Below are positions 34,273-47,121 of a stretch of 64,000 nt of DNA, in pieces; positions within the stretch are counted from its first letter, which is position 1, and each line of letters begins with the position of its first letter. Source of the stretch: Oenanthe sinensis (lineage: Eukaryota; Streptophyta; Magnoliopsida; Apiales; Apiaceae). The DNA is taken from the NCBI GenBank assembly GCA_028671895.1, contig CM053800.1, positions 21,287,886 to 21,351,885 of the forward strand. The letters are read 5' to 3'. Both the position numbers and the translations under genes were made by a program. A model generated the notes under the pieces. The model was not told where the DNA came from. It ran no database searches and was given only the letters and a program-made list of their open reading frames with translations.

Positions 34273-36550
34273 TTTAAAATCCTGAAATTGTTCACTTAAA
34301 TAAAATTATTCAAAAATCCAATAAATGATACAAGTTCTTAATATCCAATAACTTACAATCCAAAAATAAAAGCTACAACCTAACAATACAAATTCAAATC
34401 TAAATATAAACTTTACAACTCCTCAAAGTCAGCAACTCACACTCTTCCCATTAATTAACCCACCTAACTTGTCGGGGGAAACAAAGAAATATAGACCGGC
34501 AGTGAGCGAAAGGCTCATATACGGATATAAAATTATGCAAAGAGTACAAGGGTTAAAACGATGACAATATGAACAAATAAAATATCTGAATAAAGAATGT
34601 TGAAACAAACTGAAAGAGACAAAAGATACTGGTCATGCTTAACTCACGATATAAACAAATAAAAAGATACGATAGATACTTATCTTACAATCACAACGTA
34701 CATACTTTTTAATCTCAAATATTCTTACTCTTACTCGTACACTTACTAGTCATATATTATAATGATCAAATACTGAAATACAAATTTACTTTCTGATATG
34801 GGAGACAATCTTACACTTACAGGATGTCCTACATTTTGGTTCTCCAGAATATGTAGTCATCAAAACTTATAGGGGCTTGCATAGAACAAATCAAATGCTA
34901 CCCAAAATCTTACAGGGGTTTTCACGGTACAAAACACAATGCTACCCAAATGGCCAAACAAACATACACAACAATCATGACTCTACGTGTCCCATAACTC
35001 CGGCGACACGCTCATACAATTTAAATAATAGGTGGTACCAAAGCATGAGATTATCCACTCATGACGGAGGTCTTACGAAATCTCCCAGATCAATCATTTA
35101 ACTCAAAAAGACTGAAATATCATGCTCAAAATATCACACACGCCAAATATCACAGACTATTATAAATAAAATTAGACTTGACCAGTTCCAAAGAAACCCA
35201 ATTAACTCTATAAATATGAACTTGAATGACAAATCACAAAACACGAAACTTGTAGACAATTCCTATACCTTTCCAGAATAGTAAGAGTCGTCAAAAATGG
35301 ATAAGTAACGAATGCAGAAACTAAACAAATATGAGTTGTTAGAACAGAATCAGCACCTAATCACAATAGTATTTTAAGATTATTTTTTTTGACTAATTCG
35401 GCTTATAGCCTTACAAATGAGTATCTGTTCTAAAGAAATTCTCGGGGTGAGCCAGGATCGAACCCAGGACCTGGGACGACAGAGGATCAACCACTTGTAG
35501 TATTTTAAGATTTAAGAACTCAGGATTATAGAATTTGACAGCGGAATATAAACAAAGAACGAAGAGTTCGGAAAGACCTTTTTAGAATGATATTACACAT
35601 GAATATTGAACAAATATTCAATTTATTATGAATTTCTGAAGTTACAGTAGAACAATTCCAATAATCAACCAGATTATACAAACGGCAGATTTTAACATAC
35701 TTACGAACCAAATTTCAGAAAGCGTAAAGAACGAAAGTTGTAGATAATTGAAATACCTTTCTAGATAGTATAAAATCACAGCAATCAGATAAAGAACGAA
35801 TGAGATACGAATTTTATAAAAATTTGAATGAATACAAACTATACACAATATACATACGAATTGAATAACAAAACAAGAACAAAGAGATTGTTACGAATAC
35901 AAAGAGAGTGTAACGAAGATATCCGTACCTTAAACCTCCAAATACATGAATGATCTTCGGTAAAAATATAGATGTCCCCATCACACGAATCCTAATTTGA
36001 TACAATAATCCATCTTCTCAAGATTTTTCTTCTTCTCTTTCTCAATCTTCTCCCTCTCCTTCTCTTTTTCTTTCTCTCTATCTTCTCTACGGCTTCCCAA
36101 CTTTTCTTACGTAACTTACAAAACCCTAACCCTTTTTCTTTTTCTTTCTATTATTGGCCTGTTTGGCCTACCTTAAAATAAGTCCTTTTGGACTTATTTT
36201 CGGGTAAAAATTTCATATTTTGATAAATGTTTTTTATACAAGTATTTAATGTATATTTGAGATTCCATAAGTTGCAAAAAAAAGTTAACTTTTTTCAGAA
36301 AAAAGTTAGGAATCTCTAACTTTGTCTTAAAATAAGTTGACTTATTCTGGAAAAAAGTTTCCCCAAACACACCCTATATTTCTTTTTTTTCTTCTATTTT
36401 CTTCTCTTAACCAATAAACTCTAAATAATATCCTAATTATAAAATATATATTCATATTCAAATAATAATATTACTAATAATTCAATAATATTATTCTTAA
36501 TATTAAATAAAATAACTTAATATATTATTAAAAAAATACAGGATGTTACA
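34273..36550 (-). repeat. H: probable solo LTR inserted in gypsy RT
   Basis: 2,278 bp flanked by ATATA at 34268-34272 and 36551-36555. Removing it joins SPWGAPI of the RT to LFDKKKDKTM. On the minus strand it starts TGTAACATCCTG, a usual start for plant gypsy LTRs. The other end read inwards is TTTAAAATCCTG, which matches it at 10 of 12 positions, so the original ends were probably near-perfect inverted repeats. No coding sequence is present. It contains a SINE at 35382-35497. Confidence 0.8.
35382..35497 (-). mobile_element. tRNA-derived SINE with 15-bp target duplication
   Basis: Flanked by perfect 15-bp direct repeats TAGTATTTTAAGATT at 35367-35381 and 35498-35512. On the minus strand the body begins CAAGTGGTTGATCC, an A-box-like sequence (compare CAGTGGTTAGAGC of tRNAs). 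About 30 nt later it has GGGTTCGATCCTGG, a B box matching GGTTCGANNCC except for the last base. Then comes a short tRNA-unrelated part and an A8 tail at the 3' end (T8 at 35383-35390). The 116-bp size, pol III promoter boxes, A tail and long duplication together identify a SINE. It would have used LINE machinery for insertion. Confidence 0.9.
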
Positions 36551-38456
36551 ATATAGGAGCTCCCCAGGGTGACACACTTGGCTTAATAACTCATTTATCT
36601 AACAAATTCTGTAACTGAGTAGCTAGCTATTTCATCTCAGCTGGCACCATTCAATATGGTGCCTTCGAAATAGGTAATTTATCAGGTGCTAGATCAATCG
36701 TAAACTCAATTTCCCTATCAGGAGGCAATCCTGGCAGTTAATCAGGAAATACATCCCCAAACTCATTTACTACATGAATATCTTCAATCTTAGGAGTTGA
36801 CCTCTCCACATATCTAACATGTGCTAAGTATCCCTAACAACCATGTCTCAACAATCGTTTGACCTGAATCATCGTAAGAAACTTATGTCTTTGCTTTTGG
36901 CCTTTAATAATAACTCTATTTCCATCACTTGTCTTTAAACTCACGGCGTTCTTTCCACAATCAATTCTGGCTTCAAAATTAGCCAACCAATCCATTCATA
37001 GGATCACATCAAACTCTCCTAACTTAAATGGTATCAGATCAGCAAGTAATTACCAACCTTGAACCTTAACTTTACACTGCAGACAAAATCTATCCACATG
37101 AAATGTTTCCTGACTAGAAATCTTAATCAATAAAGGCCTCTCCAAATGTACTAACCCAATTTCTAACTTATTAACAAACGTCTCAGAAATGAACGATCGA
37201 GTCGCTCCGGAATCAAATAACACATAGGCATTTACAGAGTTCACAGGAAATGTTCCTGTGATCCCAACGTTATCCACCACATCATCTTTCATCGTCATGT
37301 TGAACATACGCGCAATAGGTTTACTAGCTGAAGGTGTAGCCATCTTGGCAGTTGTACCTTTCTTCGACTCTTGACGACATTCTCTCGCATAATGGCCTTT
37401 CTTTCCACACTTGAAACAAGTCATAACATTCACTTTCCAACCAGACGCATAATGACCAACTTGACCACATCTAAAACAATTTAAGGACGCTTATTTACAC
37501 ACACCATAATGTTTTTTTCCCACATGTCTTGCACTTAGGCATACTAGGTCTATTTTGTGCTACCGTAACAGCTTGACCAGGTTCATTCTTCACATTCCCG
37601 AACTTCACAATATTGTTACCGGGCCTCTTATCATTTTTGGCCCTATCATCCCACTTCACAAAAGGCTTCTTATCTTTCTGTTTATCAAATTTCTTTCCAG
37701 AATTTCTTCCAGATTCCTTAAACCTCTTCCTTTTCATGTTTTTTTCTTGTGTATATAATTCACTACTACTTTCCATAATCGCAGCTTTTGAACAATCGTC
37801 GAGTAACTAGTAATCTTAAACACGTCTATTAGACTCTGAATCCACAGTTTCAGCCCATGCTGAAACATCTTGGCTCACTTTTCATCTGTATCCACATAGT
37901 GTGGAACGAACCTAGCAAGCATAGTAAATTTAGCTTCATAATCAACAACAGACATACTACCTTGCTTCAATTCTAGAAACTTCAACTCCATTTTATTTTC
38001 CAAATACTTAGAAAAATACTTCTCAAGAAACAATTCAGTAAATCTAGTCCAGGGACTCATAACAGTTCCCTTTAGTTGTCTTTTGGCCTCCCACCAATAG
38101 TTGGTCTTGCCTTTCAGCATGTAAGCAGCATAAACAGCCTTCTTATCATCTCCTACACCAATAATTTCAAAAGTCTTTGCTATTTCTCGTAACCAAGATC
38201 TCGCTTCCACTAAATCCGCAGTTCCCTTAAACTTAGGGGGATTCAGTGACTTAAATGATTGAAAAGTTACCACAGGTTGTGCAGGAGGAGAATCTCTGTG
38301 ATTCCTCGGTCTACCACGCGTCGACCGATTAGCCTCAGTAAATTGTCCAAAAAACTTAATGAACGCTCTCATAGGATCATTAGGATTTTGATCCTGGTTA
38401 GGATTCGGGTTCTCATCTGGCCCTTGGTCATGACCTTGTTCACCCTGATCATTCAC
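36551..38456 (-). pseudogene. Gypsy element G: gag, protease and start of RT, decayed
   Basis: Gag begins at 38456 with MNDQGEQGHDQGPDENPNPN, a Gln/Asn/Asp-rich head. It is followed by a retrotransposon gag domain (FKGTADLVEARSWLREIAKT, KGKTNYWWEA, FLEKYFSK, DYEAKFTMLARFVPHY). A basic linker follows, then a knuckle CFKCGKKGHYAREC (about 37410) and a second partly broken Cys motif, MPKCKTCGKK (about 37520). Protease is FDSGATRSFI near 37220. The RT lead-in runs through DVFPD, EIEFTIDLAP and SVSPWGAPI at 36551, where H is inserted. Several stops and frameshifts are present. Confidence 0.9.
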
Positions 38457-38707
38457 GGGTTAAGCTAGAACAATTCAATCTTCACGACGGGTTGGAATCA
38501 TTTAGTGATAAGAAGAATTTAAATAATTCAATCAACACAATCAATCTCAATTGAAAATTCCATTCTGGATCAATAGAATGGACAACAATAGAAATAACCA
38601 AATGTTAAAGATTCACTGATTTCTCAAAGTCACTACTGAAAGAAAATTCCCCTTTGGGACTAAACTTAGAGTTTAAAATAATGGAAATCAAACTTTTTTG
38701 AATTATC
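38457..38707 (-). other. Leader of gypsy element G
   Basis: Non-coding sequence upstream of G gag. E2 is inserted at 38708 (left flank TTATC, 38703-38707), so the G primer-binding site and 5' LTR, if they survive, lie beyond the right edge. Confidence 0.6.
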
Positions 38708-40269
38708 TGAAGGGTTTCGAGGCACAAACACAGCGGAAAAATGTGAAAAATAAATACAAAATGTAATATAAATCGAAACCCTCCGCAGGATCTATGCGAA
38801 AACAAAAGATTTAATTCGGAGATAAAGAACAAATACCTTAAAAAGCTTTAACAGTTCATTAATGGGAGATTAATGGAGGTCCAAAGCTTGTTTAATCACC
38901 CAGTATCCCGCTCTAGCGATCTACGCTCTACGGTATCCACACGAACATTTTTAATGAAGGATTGATGTGTACTAGCACCTAAAAATTACTTCTACTTTTC
39001 TCTCTCTATCTTCCTCTTTTCTCAAAACGACTAGGGTTTTAGAAAATATGTGTATCTTATTAAATTAGCCCATAAAGAGATTATATAGAGAGAGAAATAA
39101 GTTTTATAATTATAATCTAATTATAATTAATACTAATCCAAAATTCTAAATTATTTAATTAAGTCTCTCTTAATTAATTAATGAATAATTTTTGAATTAG
39201 TTTAAGTAATTCATTTATTCTATTTATATAATTAATTAAGTCATACTTAATTAATATCATAAATAAAATAAATTACTTATTTAATTTAAATTCATAATTT
39301 AAATTATTTCTCCTTCAAGCATTCTTTGTGTGTGACTCTGTAGGTTATTACTACGTTGGCAACAATTTTAATATCTAATTAAAATTGTAAACAATTAGCG
39401 GTATTTAGTAATATATCATTGCTACCCATGTAATAATAATAAAATCAGTGATTCGATTAAGCCTTTCGTGAATATTGTTCCATGTAATATAATCCCTTTA
39501 ATTTTAATATTATAGATTAAACTCAAGGCATGTCTCGTGTCATCCTCTTCATAATTTAATCTTTATTTTCTTGATCGATGAGTAGACTATTAAAATCAAA
39601 TCAACATTTGAGCACGGCCGTGCATTTCATAGTCTCACTCAAAGAAGAGGCCAATAATATCACTCCTAAAATTAGGAGGATTAAATCTCATCTAGATCAT
39701 TCATATTTCTCATACTATTCAAAATATACCCAATGTCCACTTTTATCATCACCCGATCAAATGTAACTTTTAAAGTAATCAAAGTTTATTAATTCTTGCA
39801 TACAAATATAATGATTTCAGGTCTAAGGATCATTTCACCATTATCACAGTGAGAATTACTTATGACACTTATTAACATGTAGAATCTGACGGCTGGTCAT
39901 TCCAGTGCCATGCATTGAGATATGCACTTATGTTCTTGACTTTAGTATCACCATACATATGACCAATGAGATGTGGTCATCTGTCAACCCACATACTAGT
40001 CTTTGTGCATTATTATTGTCCTTGAATAATAATACTCGACTAGATAATTTTAGGAATAAGATATTTTTCATATAATTTTATTTTTAAGTCACATACTTAA
40101 AGATATATAATACGTATCAAAATTCCAAGAACATGTATTATGCTTTCAATTTATTACGCAGTAAATAAAATATAATAAATAAATAATAATTAATAAAACA
40201 TAATCCTTAATAATAAAATATTTTTCTTAAAATATAAAAATAATTGTCTCTGGGGCACAATTACTAACA
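38708..40269 (-). repeat. 3' LTR of E2, an old E-family copy
   Basis: A 1,562-bp LTR from TGAAGGGTTTCGAGG to ATTACTAACA, alignable throughout with E1 LTRs but heavily diverged. It adjoins the polypurine-like tract (AGTGGGAGAT on the minus strand) at 40270-40280 and pol remains to its right. Confidence 0.88.
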
Positions 40270-43200
40270 ATCTCCCACTTGCACTAGAGTCAATTACCCA
40301 AGTATTCAATACTCATGGAACTAGTGTGACTTTCATGCTTCTGCTGCGACAAATCATTAGTCAGTGGGTCTGCAATATTATTATTAGTATGCACTTTACA
40401 TATATTTATATCTCCTTGATCATTAATCTCATTAATTAGGTGATATCTCCTAATTACATCCCCAAATAGCCTCCTTGGCTGCTTCGCAAGTATCAATATA
40501 CTTAGGCTCTATTGTAAAATCAACAATTGTCTCTATTGTGAACCATTCCAGCATACAACATCTTAATTTAAATAGATAAAACAAAAAGCTAGACAAAAAC
40601 ACTAAATGATCGTTGTCTGTCTTAGAAACCAACATCACTGAAACCTCTTACAACTAACTTCACATCTCCTCCATATAACAAGAATGAATCTTTAGTCCTC
40701 TTTAAGTACTTAAGAATATTCTTGACTCCCATCCAGTGACCATCACTTGGATTAGACTGGTACCTCATCGTCATGCTTAAGGCTTACGAGACATCAAAAG
40801 GAGTACATATCATTTCATACATTATAGAACCAATTATCGAAGCATATAAAATTTTACTCATACGATCCTTATCATCCAATGATTTAGGACAATTTTATTT
40901 TGAGTCATTATCCCATTATACATTGGGACATATCCATTTTAGCCTTTTTGCATTCCAAATCGAAGCAAAACTTTGTCAATGTATGTACTCTGACTTAGGC
41001 CGATCAATCTCTTTGATCTATCTCTATAGATCCTGATCCCTAATATATAGGTCGCATCGCCTAAGTCTTTCATTGAGAAATTATTTCTCAATCAAGTGTT
41101 CACAGTCTGTAGAGAAGGAATGTGATTCCCTATTAGTAATATATCATCAACATACAATACTAGGAATGCCTAATGGCTCCCACTAACCTTCTTATAAACA
41201 CATGGTTCATCTTCATTTTGAATAAACCCAAACTCTTTGACAGTTTCATCAAAACGAAAGTTACATCTCCTTGAGGCCTGTCTTAATCCATAAATGGATC
41301 GACACAACTTACATACCTTTCCAGCATCCTTTGGATCAACAAAACCCTCAGGCTATGTCATGTACACATCTACATCTTCTTCAAGGCTCCCATTTAAGAA
41401 AGCGGTTTTGACATCCATTTGCCAGATTTCATAGTCATAGTAAGCAGCTATAGCAAGCAAAATTCTGATGGACTTGACCGTAGTCACTGGTGAAAAAGTC
41501 TCATCACAGTCAATATCATGAATTTGCTTAAAACCTTTTGCCATCAATCGTGACTTATAGTTCTGTACTTTACCATTCATGTTAGCCTTCTTCTTGAAAA
41601 CCCACTTGCACCCTATAGGTTTTACCCCTTCAGGTGAATCAACCAAAGTTCATACTTGATTAGTATACATGGATTCTATCTCAGATTTCATAGCATCCAT
41701 CCATCTATTAAAATCTGGAGTGTTCATAGCGTCTTGGAAGATGAGAGGCTCAGCTTCATCCACAAGCATCACATCACCATCTTGAGTCAAGAGAAATCCA
41801 TAATATCTCTTGGGCTCATGGTGAATCATACTAGACCTACAAACAACCTGTGTTTCTTGAGCAGTATTATTTTCTTGTACATTCTGCTCAGATTCCTCCA
41901 TTGGTTCAATGTTATCATGTGATTCTCGAACTTCATCGAGATCTATTATCCTCCCATTGTCTTTCTTAGAAAACATTTCTCTTTCAAGGAATACTGCAGT
42001 TCGAACAACAAACATTTTGTTCTCGGAAGGATTATAAAAAGAATAACCATTTATTTCAATTGGGTATCCCACAAAGTTACATTTATCTGATTTAGGTCCT
42101 AGCTTGTCAGAAGTTTGACGTTTCACAAACGCCTCACATCCCTAAATTTTTATAAATGACATGTATAACGTTTCTCAGTCCATATCTCATACGGAGTCTT
42201 CTGAACCGTTTTAGTAGGAACTCGATTAAGTGTATAAGCAGTTGTCTCCAGGTCGTAGCCCCAGAAACTAATTGAAAGATTCATTGACTCAACATTGATC
42301 GCACCATGTCCAACAAGGTGTGATCCCTCCTATCAAAAAAACATTTTCTTTGATATTTTCTACTTCATCTTTACAGTCTTTGAACTTTTAAAATGATTCG
42401 GATTTTTCTTCAAAAGATACATATATCTGTATCTACTAAAACAATTAGTAAATTTATGAAGTTAAAAAAGCTACCTTTTGTCATCATACGCATATGACAA
42501 CATACATCACTATGTATAAGTCATACTCATTCAGTGACCCTTTCACCATGTCCGGTAAAAGGAGTTTTAGTCATTTTGCCAAATAAACCAAGATTCACAT
42601 CCTTTTTTATAATTCATAATCAAACTTATCCAAGAATGCATCCTTATGTATTCTGGAAATGCGTTTCTCATTAATATGGCTTCAATGATAGTGCCAAAGG
42701 TAATGTTTTATTTGAGTCACTTTAGAACATATAAATTGTTAACTAGTTGTGCAACATTATAAGACTCGTCATTGAAATAAAATAAATAACTATTGTTATT
42801 TAATTAAAATGAAAAAGCCTTTCTTGTCCAAACAAGAAACTAATATAATATCTCTTCTAATTTCAAGCACGTTATAACAATTACCAAGTTCTAAATTTTT
42901 CTCGTAGGCCAAAAGTGAAGTAAAGAGTTCCTCCAACCAGAGAAATTACCTTTGCTCCAATTTCAACCTGATACTCGAAGCTTGACCCTTACTGATCATC
43001 TTCTTCCGATCTTCCAAATAAGCATGATAATTTAATTTCCAGTCTCCCAATTTTTTATAGAAGCGACAATCGTCTTCTTTGTCAACACCTCATTCAGACT
43101 TTAGAGCCTGTTTTGGGATTAGACTTTGGTTTGATAAAGAAACTAGATCAAATCTTCTCCTTGCCTTTCCATTTTCCTTTCCCTTTTGCATTCTCTATGT

Positions 43201-43820
43201 TTACCATCATTATAGTAGTAGTTCATGCATTTATCATGTTGCTTTCAGCAGTTCTCAATATGCTTAGCAACTCAATAGGTGTTTCACCAATCTTATTCAT
43301 TTTGTTGTTCATAACAAACTAAGAATATTTGTTTTCCAACAATTGTAAGATCAAATCTAGGTGAGCCTCCAGACCAATCTGGAAACCCAAAATGTTAAGG
43401 TACCCATTTTACCCTATAGTCTTTAGAAAATGTGGTGTAAACAGGTCTCACTCTCCCTACTTGTAAGTGTATAGTGCCATTTAATTATCAAATATATCTT
43501 GAAGATTCTGTCCCTCAAATATCCTTTTGAGATCGTCTCACAAGCATCTATAAGCTCGTATTGCTTCTTAAGCTCAGCACTCATAGTTGCAAGCATTAGA
43601 TATGAAATATCAGCCGCAACATCAATTTACTTCCAACAAGCACTATCATTTACACATGTTACATTCTCAGCTTCAATAACAAGGGAAGAGATTTGACTAA
43701 CACCGTGGTGCCCGAGGACGATCCTCAAGCTCTTATGTCAGTTGATGAAATTTATTCTCATCAACTTGTCCTTCTCAAGAACTGATCGCATAGAAAAGTT
43801 GTTTGTGTTTATCATTTGAT
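40270..43820 (-). pseudogene. E2 gag-pol polyprotein, heavily decayed
   Basis: Collinear with E1 gag-pol. The RNase H end is at 40290 (HLINEINDQGDINICKVHTN), RT at 41150-41650, the integrase-RT linker at 41650-42126 and gag near 43140-43820. It carries many frameshifts, deletions and stops; for example, the integrase around 42160-42500 is much reduced. The best preserved block (41353-41646) reads VKPIGCKWVFKKKANMNG to GSLEEDVDVYMT and then TAG at 41353-41355. That is the same codon at which E1 has TAA, and the same DVDV duplication precedes it. The gag start lies near 43818, after an ATTGTAG acceptor-like sequence. Confidence 0.88.
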
Positions 43821-44747
43821 ATCTACAATATTAAAGTGTATAAAATAAACTAAATTGCAGATTTAATATTAATTATGTTTAAGTGATTATGATATATCAC
43901 CATATACCTCCCACTATTTTTATCAAACTAATAGCCCTAACTATTAATTCGGAAATTATTTCTTTAAATCTTTCTAGTGAACCAAGATCCATATTTCATC
44001 TATGTTTTAAGATAGCGTTAGCTAATACACCCAATACACGACTATTTAGGTATATAACATTTGTCAATTATATCAAATATAACTCTTGGAAAGTTTGGTG
44101 GAACAACCCTTTGTACAAATTTATCCAATAAATCTCACCAAACTCTATGCCTCTAAATCCACAATCCTATTGTGATGATTTAGTTAAGTTAGACCCAACG
44201 TTTCAACAAACGAAGTACACTTACTTATCATATGTTTCCATGATTGATAAGAGCACCATGCTTTGGCAAACTCACTCCTTCTCAATCTAGACTTGACGAG
44301 TATTAAACATTGGAAGACATCCAATTAACTTAATGTGTATTTAGGAATTTTAATGTTTATATGAACTATCATGATCCCATCATAAAGAGATTCTCAATTT
44401 TTCCTTGATCAAATAATTCATTTCAATATTCGTCAATGGATTGATTTCTAGGTCGTCGGAGAAGTCACAAATGGTCTCTCTTAAAAACTGACTTCCTTAC
44501 AAATTAAACTAATAATCCGCTTTTGACAAAATCTACCCATATTAGAAAAAGAAAATTCACATTTAATACCGTTTTTCATAATCACAAGAATCTCATGATC
44601 GTTTGTTCAATTTTAAAATCTTGAATCATTACAGATTTTATCTTTCTTAAGCAAACATGGCATGGGTGTCGTATCTAATACATGCATGATTAATCAATAT
44701 TAAGCATTCATCTCGATTATATCTACGCATATATACCAATACATGCA

Positions 44748-44785
<38 letters not shown>

Positions 44786-45403
44786 ATGTGCATAAAATAA
44801 ACGTGTTTGGTTATGGCCTCATCATATGTGATCTTTCTAAGCTAATGGAAAAATCAAAGTCAAAGTGGTTTAAAAATACCATCTACTACATGTCTTCTTT
44901 CTTCATTGCTCCATCATCCTCTTTTGGATCACCTCCTTGCTTGCAGCCTTCATTGATAATTACATTGAATATTGAAATAAAACTATTCTAATGAAATTAC
45001 AAGAAGAACTCGAGTTACATTCGAGATAATTAAATTACAATGAATAAACGACATGCAAGTCGTATTTAGAAACCAAAACCATAAATTAAAACCTCTATCA
45101 TATGGGTCTTTAGGCCATAGTCATCCACCATGTTATCACATAACACATGTAATATATCTCAGATTATATAAATATATCATATAATCATATATAACAAATT
45201 TTGAAATTTTAGAAATCAGTTAAATTTCAGTAAATAATAAATTGCTGTTTTGGGGCCTGTAATATCATCAAATGGCTTACAGACGCGAAGCCGACTTTGT
45301 TAATATTGCTCAGTGACACGATTCCAATCAGAAAACACATATGGGTTGTGAAAATCGGACACTAGACAGATTTCAAAAAATCTACCGAAGCCGTTTCAGA
45401 ATT
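43821..45403 (-). other. Leader of E2
   Basis: Aligns with the E1 leader, including TCTCATGATCGTTTGTT (44591) and GGCATGGGTGTCGTATC (about 44658), to about 45130. Beyond that it diverges. An (AT)n microsatellite of 32 bp sits at 44751-44782, where E1 has ATAC repeats. The S3o LTR is inserted at 45404 (left flank GAATT), so the E2 primer-binding site and 5' LTR are beyond the right edge. Confidence 0.75.
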
Positions 45404-45483
45404 TGAAAGGCATATGACTAGGCCTATTTGTAATAATTAGATGGCAACTCAACTCTAACTAATAAAGAGAAGTAAATACTAAA
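45404..45483 (+). repeat. First 80 bp of the S3o 5' LTR, left of the S3i insertion
   Basis: Begins TGAAAGGCATATGACTAGG and stops after ACTAAA, where the complete element S3i begins with the same TGAAAGG. It resumes at 59228. The last five bases, CTAAA (45479-45483), are the target duplication of S3i. Read alone it looks like an 80-bp tandem duplication of the LTR start, but the matching pentamer at 59228-59232 shows a nested insertion. Confidence 0.95.
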
Positions 45484-46901
45484 TGAAAGGCATATGACTA
45501 GGCCTATTTGTAATAAATAGATGGCAACTCAACTCTAACTAATAAAGAGAAGTAAATATTAAACACTAAACAGGAATCAAGACGAAGACAGTCAACTAAT
45601 CACAAAGGATCCAAGTATCAGAGGTATTTTGTAGGATTGCTACTCAACACTGGAAGAAGTTCAATTATTTGTTCAAGCATCAGTGAAATTAATAATGTGG
45701 TAGTACTTCTATTGAAGACAGAAGATATAGAAGATTTCAAATGGTTACTACAAGCAGATTCCAGAAGAAGAATGCAAACAGTGAAGAAGAATTAATGACA
45801 GAAGGCCTCTAGTTAAATGTTATTTAAATGAAGAATATTTATTGGGATGACACAAATGAACCAGACAGTACATTTGTGTGTCAACTAATATAATATTTAT
45901 TCTTCATTTAATTCAAGAGGTTTCAAGATTAGAAGACGAAGAAAAGACAGGAAGATTTCAAGACTATCAGCACGGCTGCGACTAAAGATAGTATTTTAAT
46001 TCTACTATCAATTGTTAATTAATTATTTAATTTATCTAATTAAATTAATTCAAGCTGAAATTAATTTAATTTATAAATTAACTAATTAAATTAAGTAGAA
46101 TTAATTTACTATAAAAAAAAATGGTTTAAAATGGCATATATATATATATATAAACCACTAGTATGACTTATCAATAAGTCATACCGAGTTTCTTATATAT
46201 ATATATGCACAATAAATAAGTCATACCGAGCTGTTATCAATAAGTCATACCGAGCAGGCTGAAGCAAAAGTCATACCGAGATTTCTGAGATCAAAAGGTC
46301 ATGCTGGATTTATTTTGTTTATTTAAAATAAGTCATACCGATTTGTTTTAATTAAATAAAATCCGAATATGACTTTCAATAAGTCATACCGAAATTTAAT
46401 AAGTCATACCGACCAGAAATAAGTCATGCCCAGTCATTTGAAAGTCATACAAGTGTTAAAATAAGTCATACAGACTTATTTTCTTGAAATTAAGTCATGC
46501 TGGAAAAGGTCATAGCAGCCTTTTCTAATCTCTATAAATATGAGATGTTTGCTTCATTTGTTTGTTGTTCAACTTGTTAAGAGTTAGAAAAACAGATCAA
46601 ATTCAGTAATTTATCTGCATTGTAATATTCACAGATTTCTGTGCTGAGTTTGAATATAATTGTTTAAACACGAACACTTCATGTAGAATTCGTTCTAGAC
46701 TTTATATCAATTATATAACAGTTTTCTAAATATTAATTGTGTAATACTAATCAAGTTAAAATAATATCTTTCACTTGAAAAGTATTTCATTATAATTAAT
46801 ATTTCGTGAGTAATTAAAATAATACTTTTAATCAAATTATTCCGCGATTAATTTTCAGACATTGTATTCAACCCCCCCTTCTACAATGTCAGGGACCAAC
46901 A
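45484..46901 (+). repeat. 5' LTR of S3i
   Basis: From TGAAAGGCATA to GGGACCAACA. U3 (about 46160-46510) carries a dozen or so copies of AAGTCATACCGAG and variants upstream of the TATAAATA box at 46533-46540. R should begin about 30 nt downstream. U5 ends with CCCCCCCTTCTACAATG. Confidence 0.96.
46533..46540 (+). promoter_or_regulatory. TATA box of the S3i 5' LTR
   Basis: TATAAATA within CTCTATAAATATGAG. It is conserved at 58859-58866 (3' LTR), 60177-60184 (S3o) and, in the same local context, 5231-5238 (Y). It lies about 370 bp before the LTR end, directly after the AAGTCATACCGAG repeat cluster. Confidence 0.8.
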
Positions 46902-46903
46902 AT

Positions 46904-46915
46904 TGGTATCAGAGC
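46904..46915 (+). other. Primer-binding site of S3i
   Basis: TGGTATCAGAGC, a perfect complement to the 3' end of plant initiator-Met tRNA, 2 nt after the LTR end. Confidence 0.95.
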
Positions 46916-47121
46916 GGGTTGATATAGTTAATATCAGATCCAAACCAAAAATTCCGCAACTCATTCAGATCTCAAAAATTATTTTAAATTCGAAATAATT
47001 TTTTATTCGAAATAATTTTTTTTTTTTTTTAAAAAAAAAAAAAATTATTTTTGATCAAAAATTGTTTTAAGTCAAAAATTAAAATATTTTTTGAAACACT
47101 TAATTTTTAATCTTATTAAAG

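Noticed and set aside
35440..35500. Functional tRNA gene
   Set aside because: Box-like sequences are present, but there is no cloverleaf, and the A tail plus 15-bp duplication identify a SINE.
45404..45560. 80-bp tandem duplication at the start of the S3 LTR
   Set aside because: The CTAAA pentamers at both junctions and the missing 80 bp at 59228 show a nested insertion instead.
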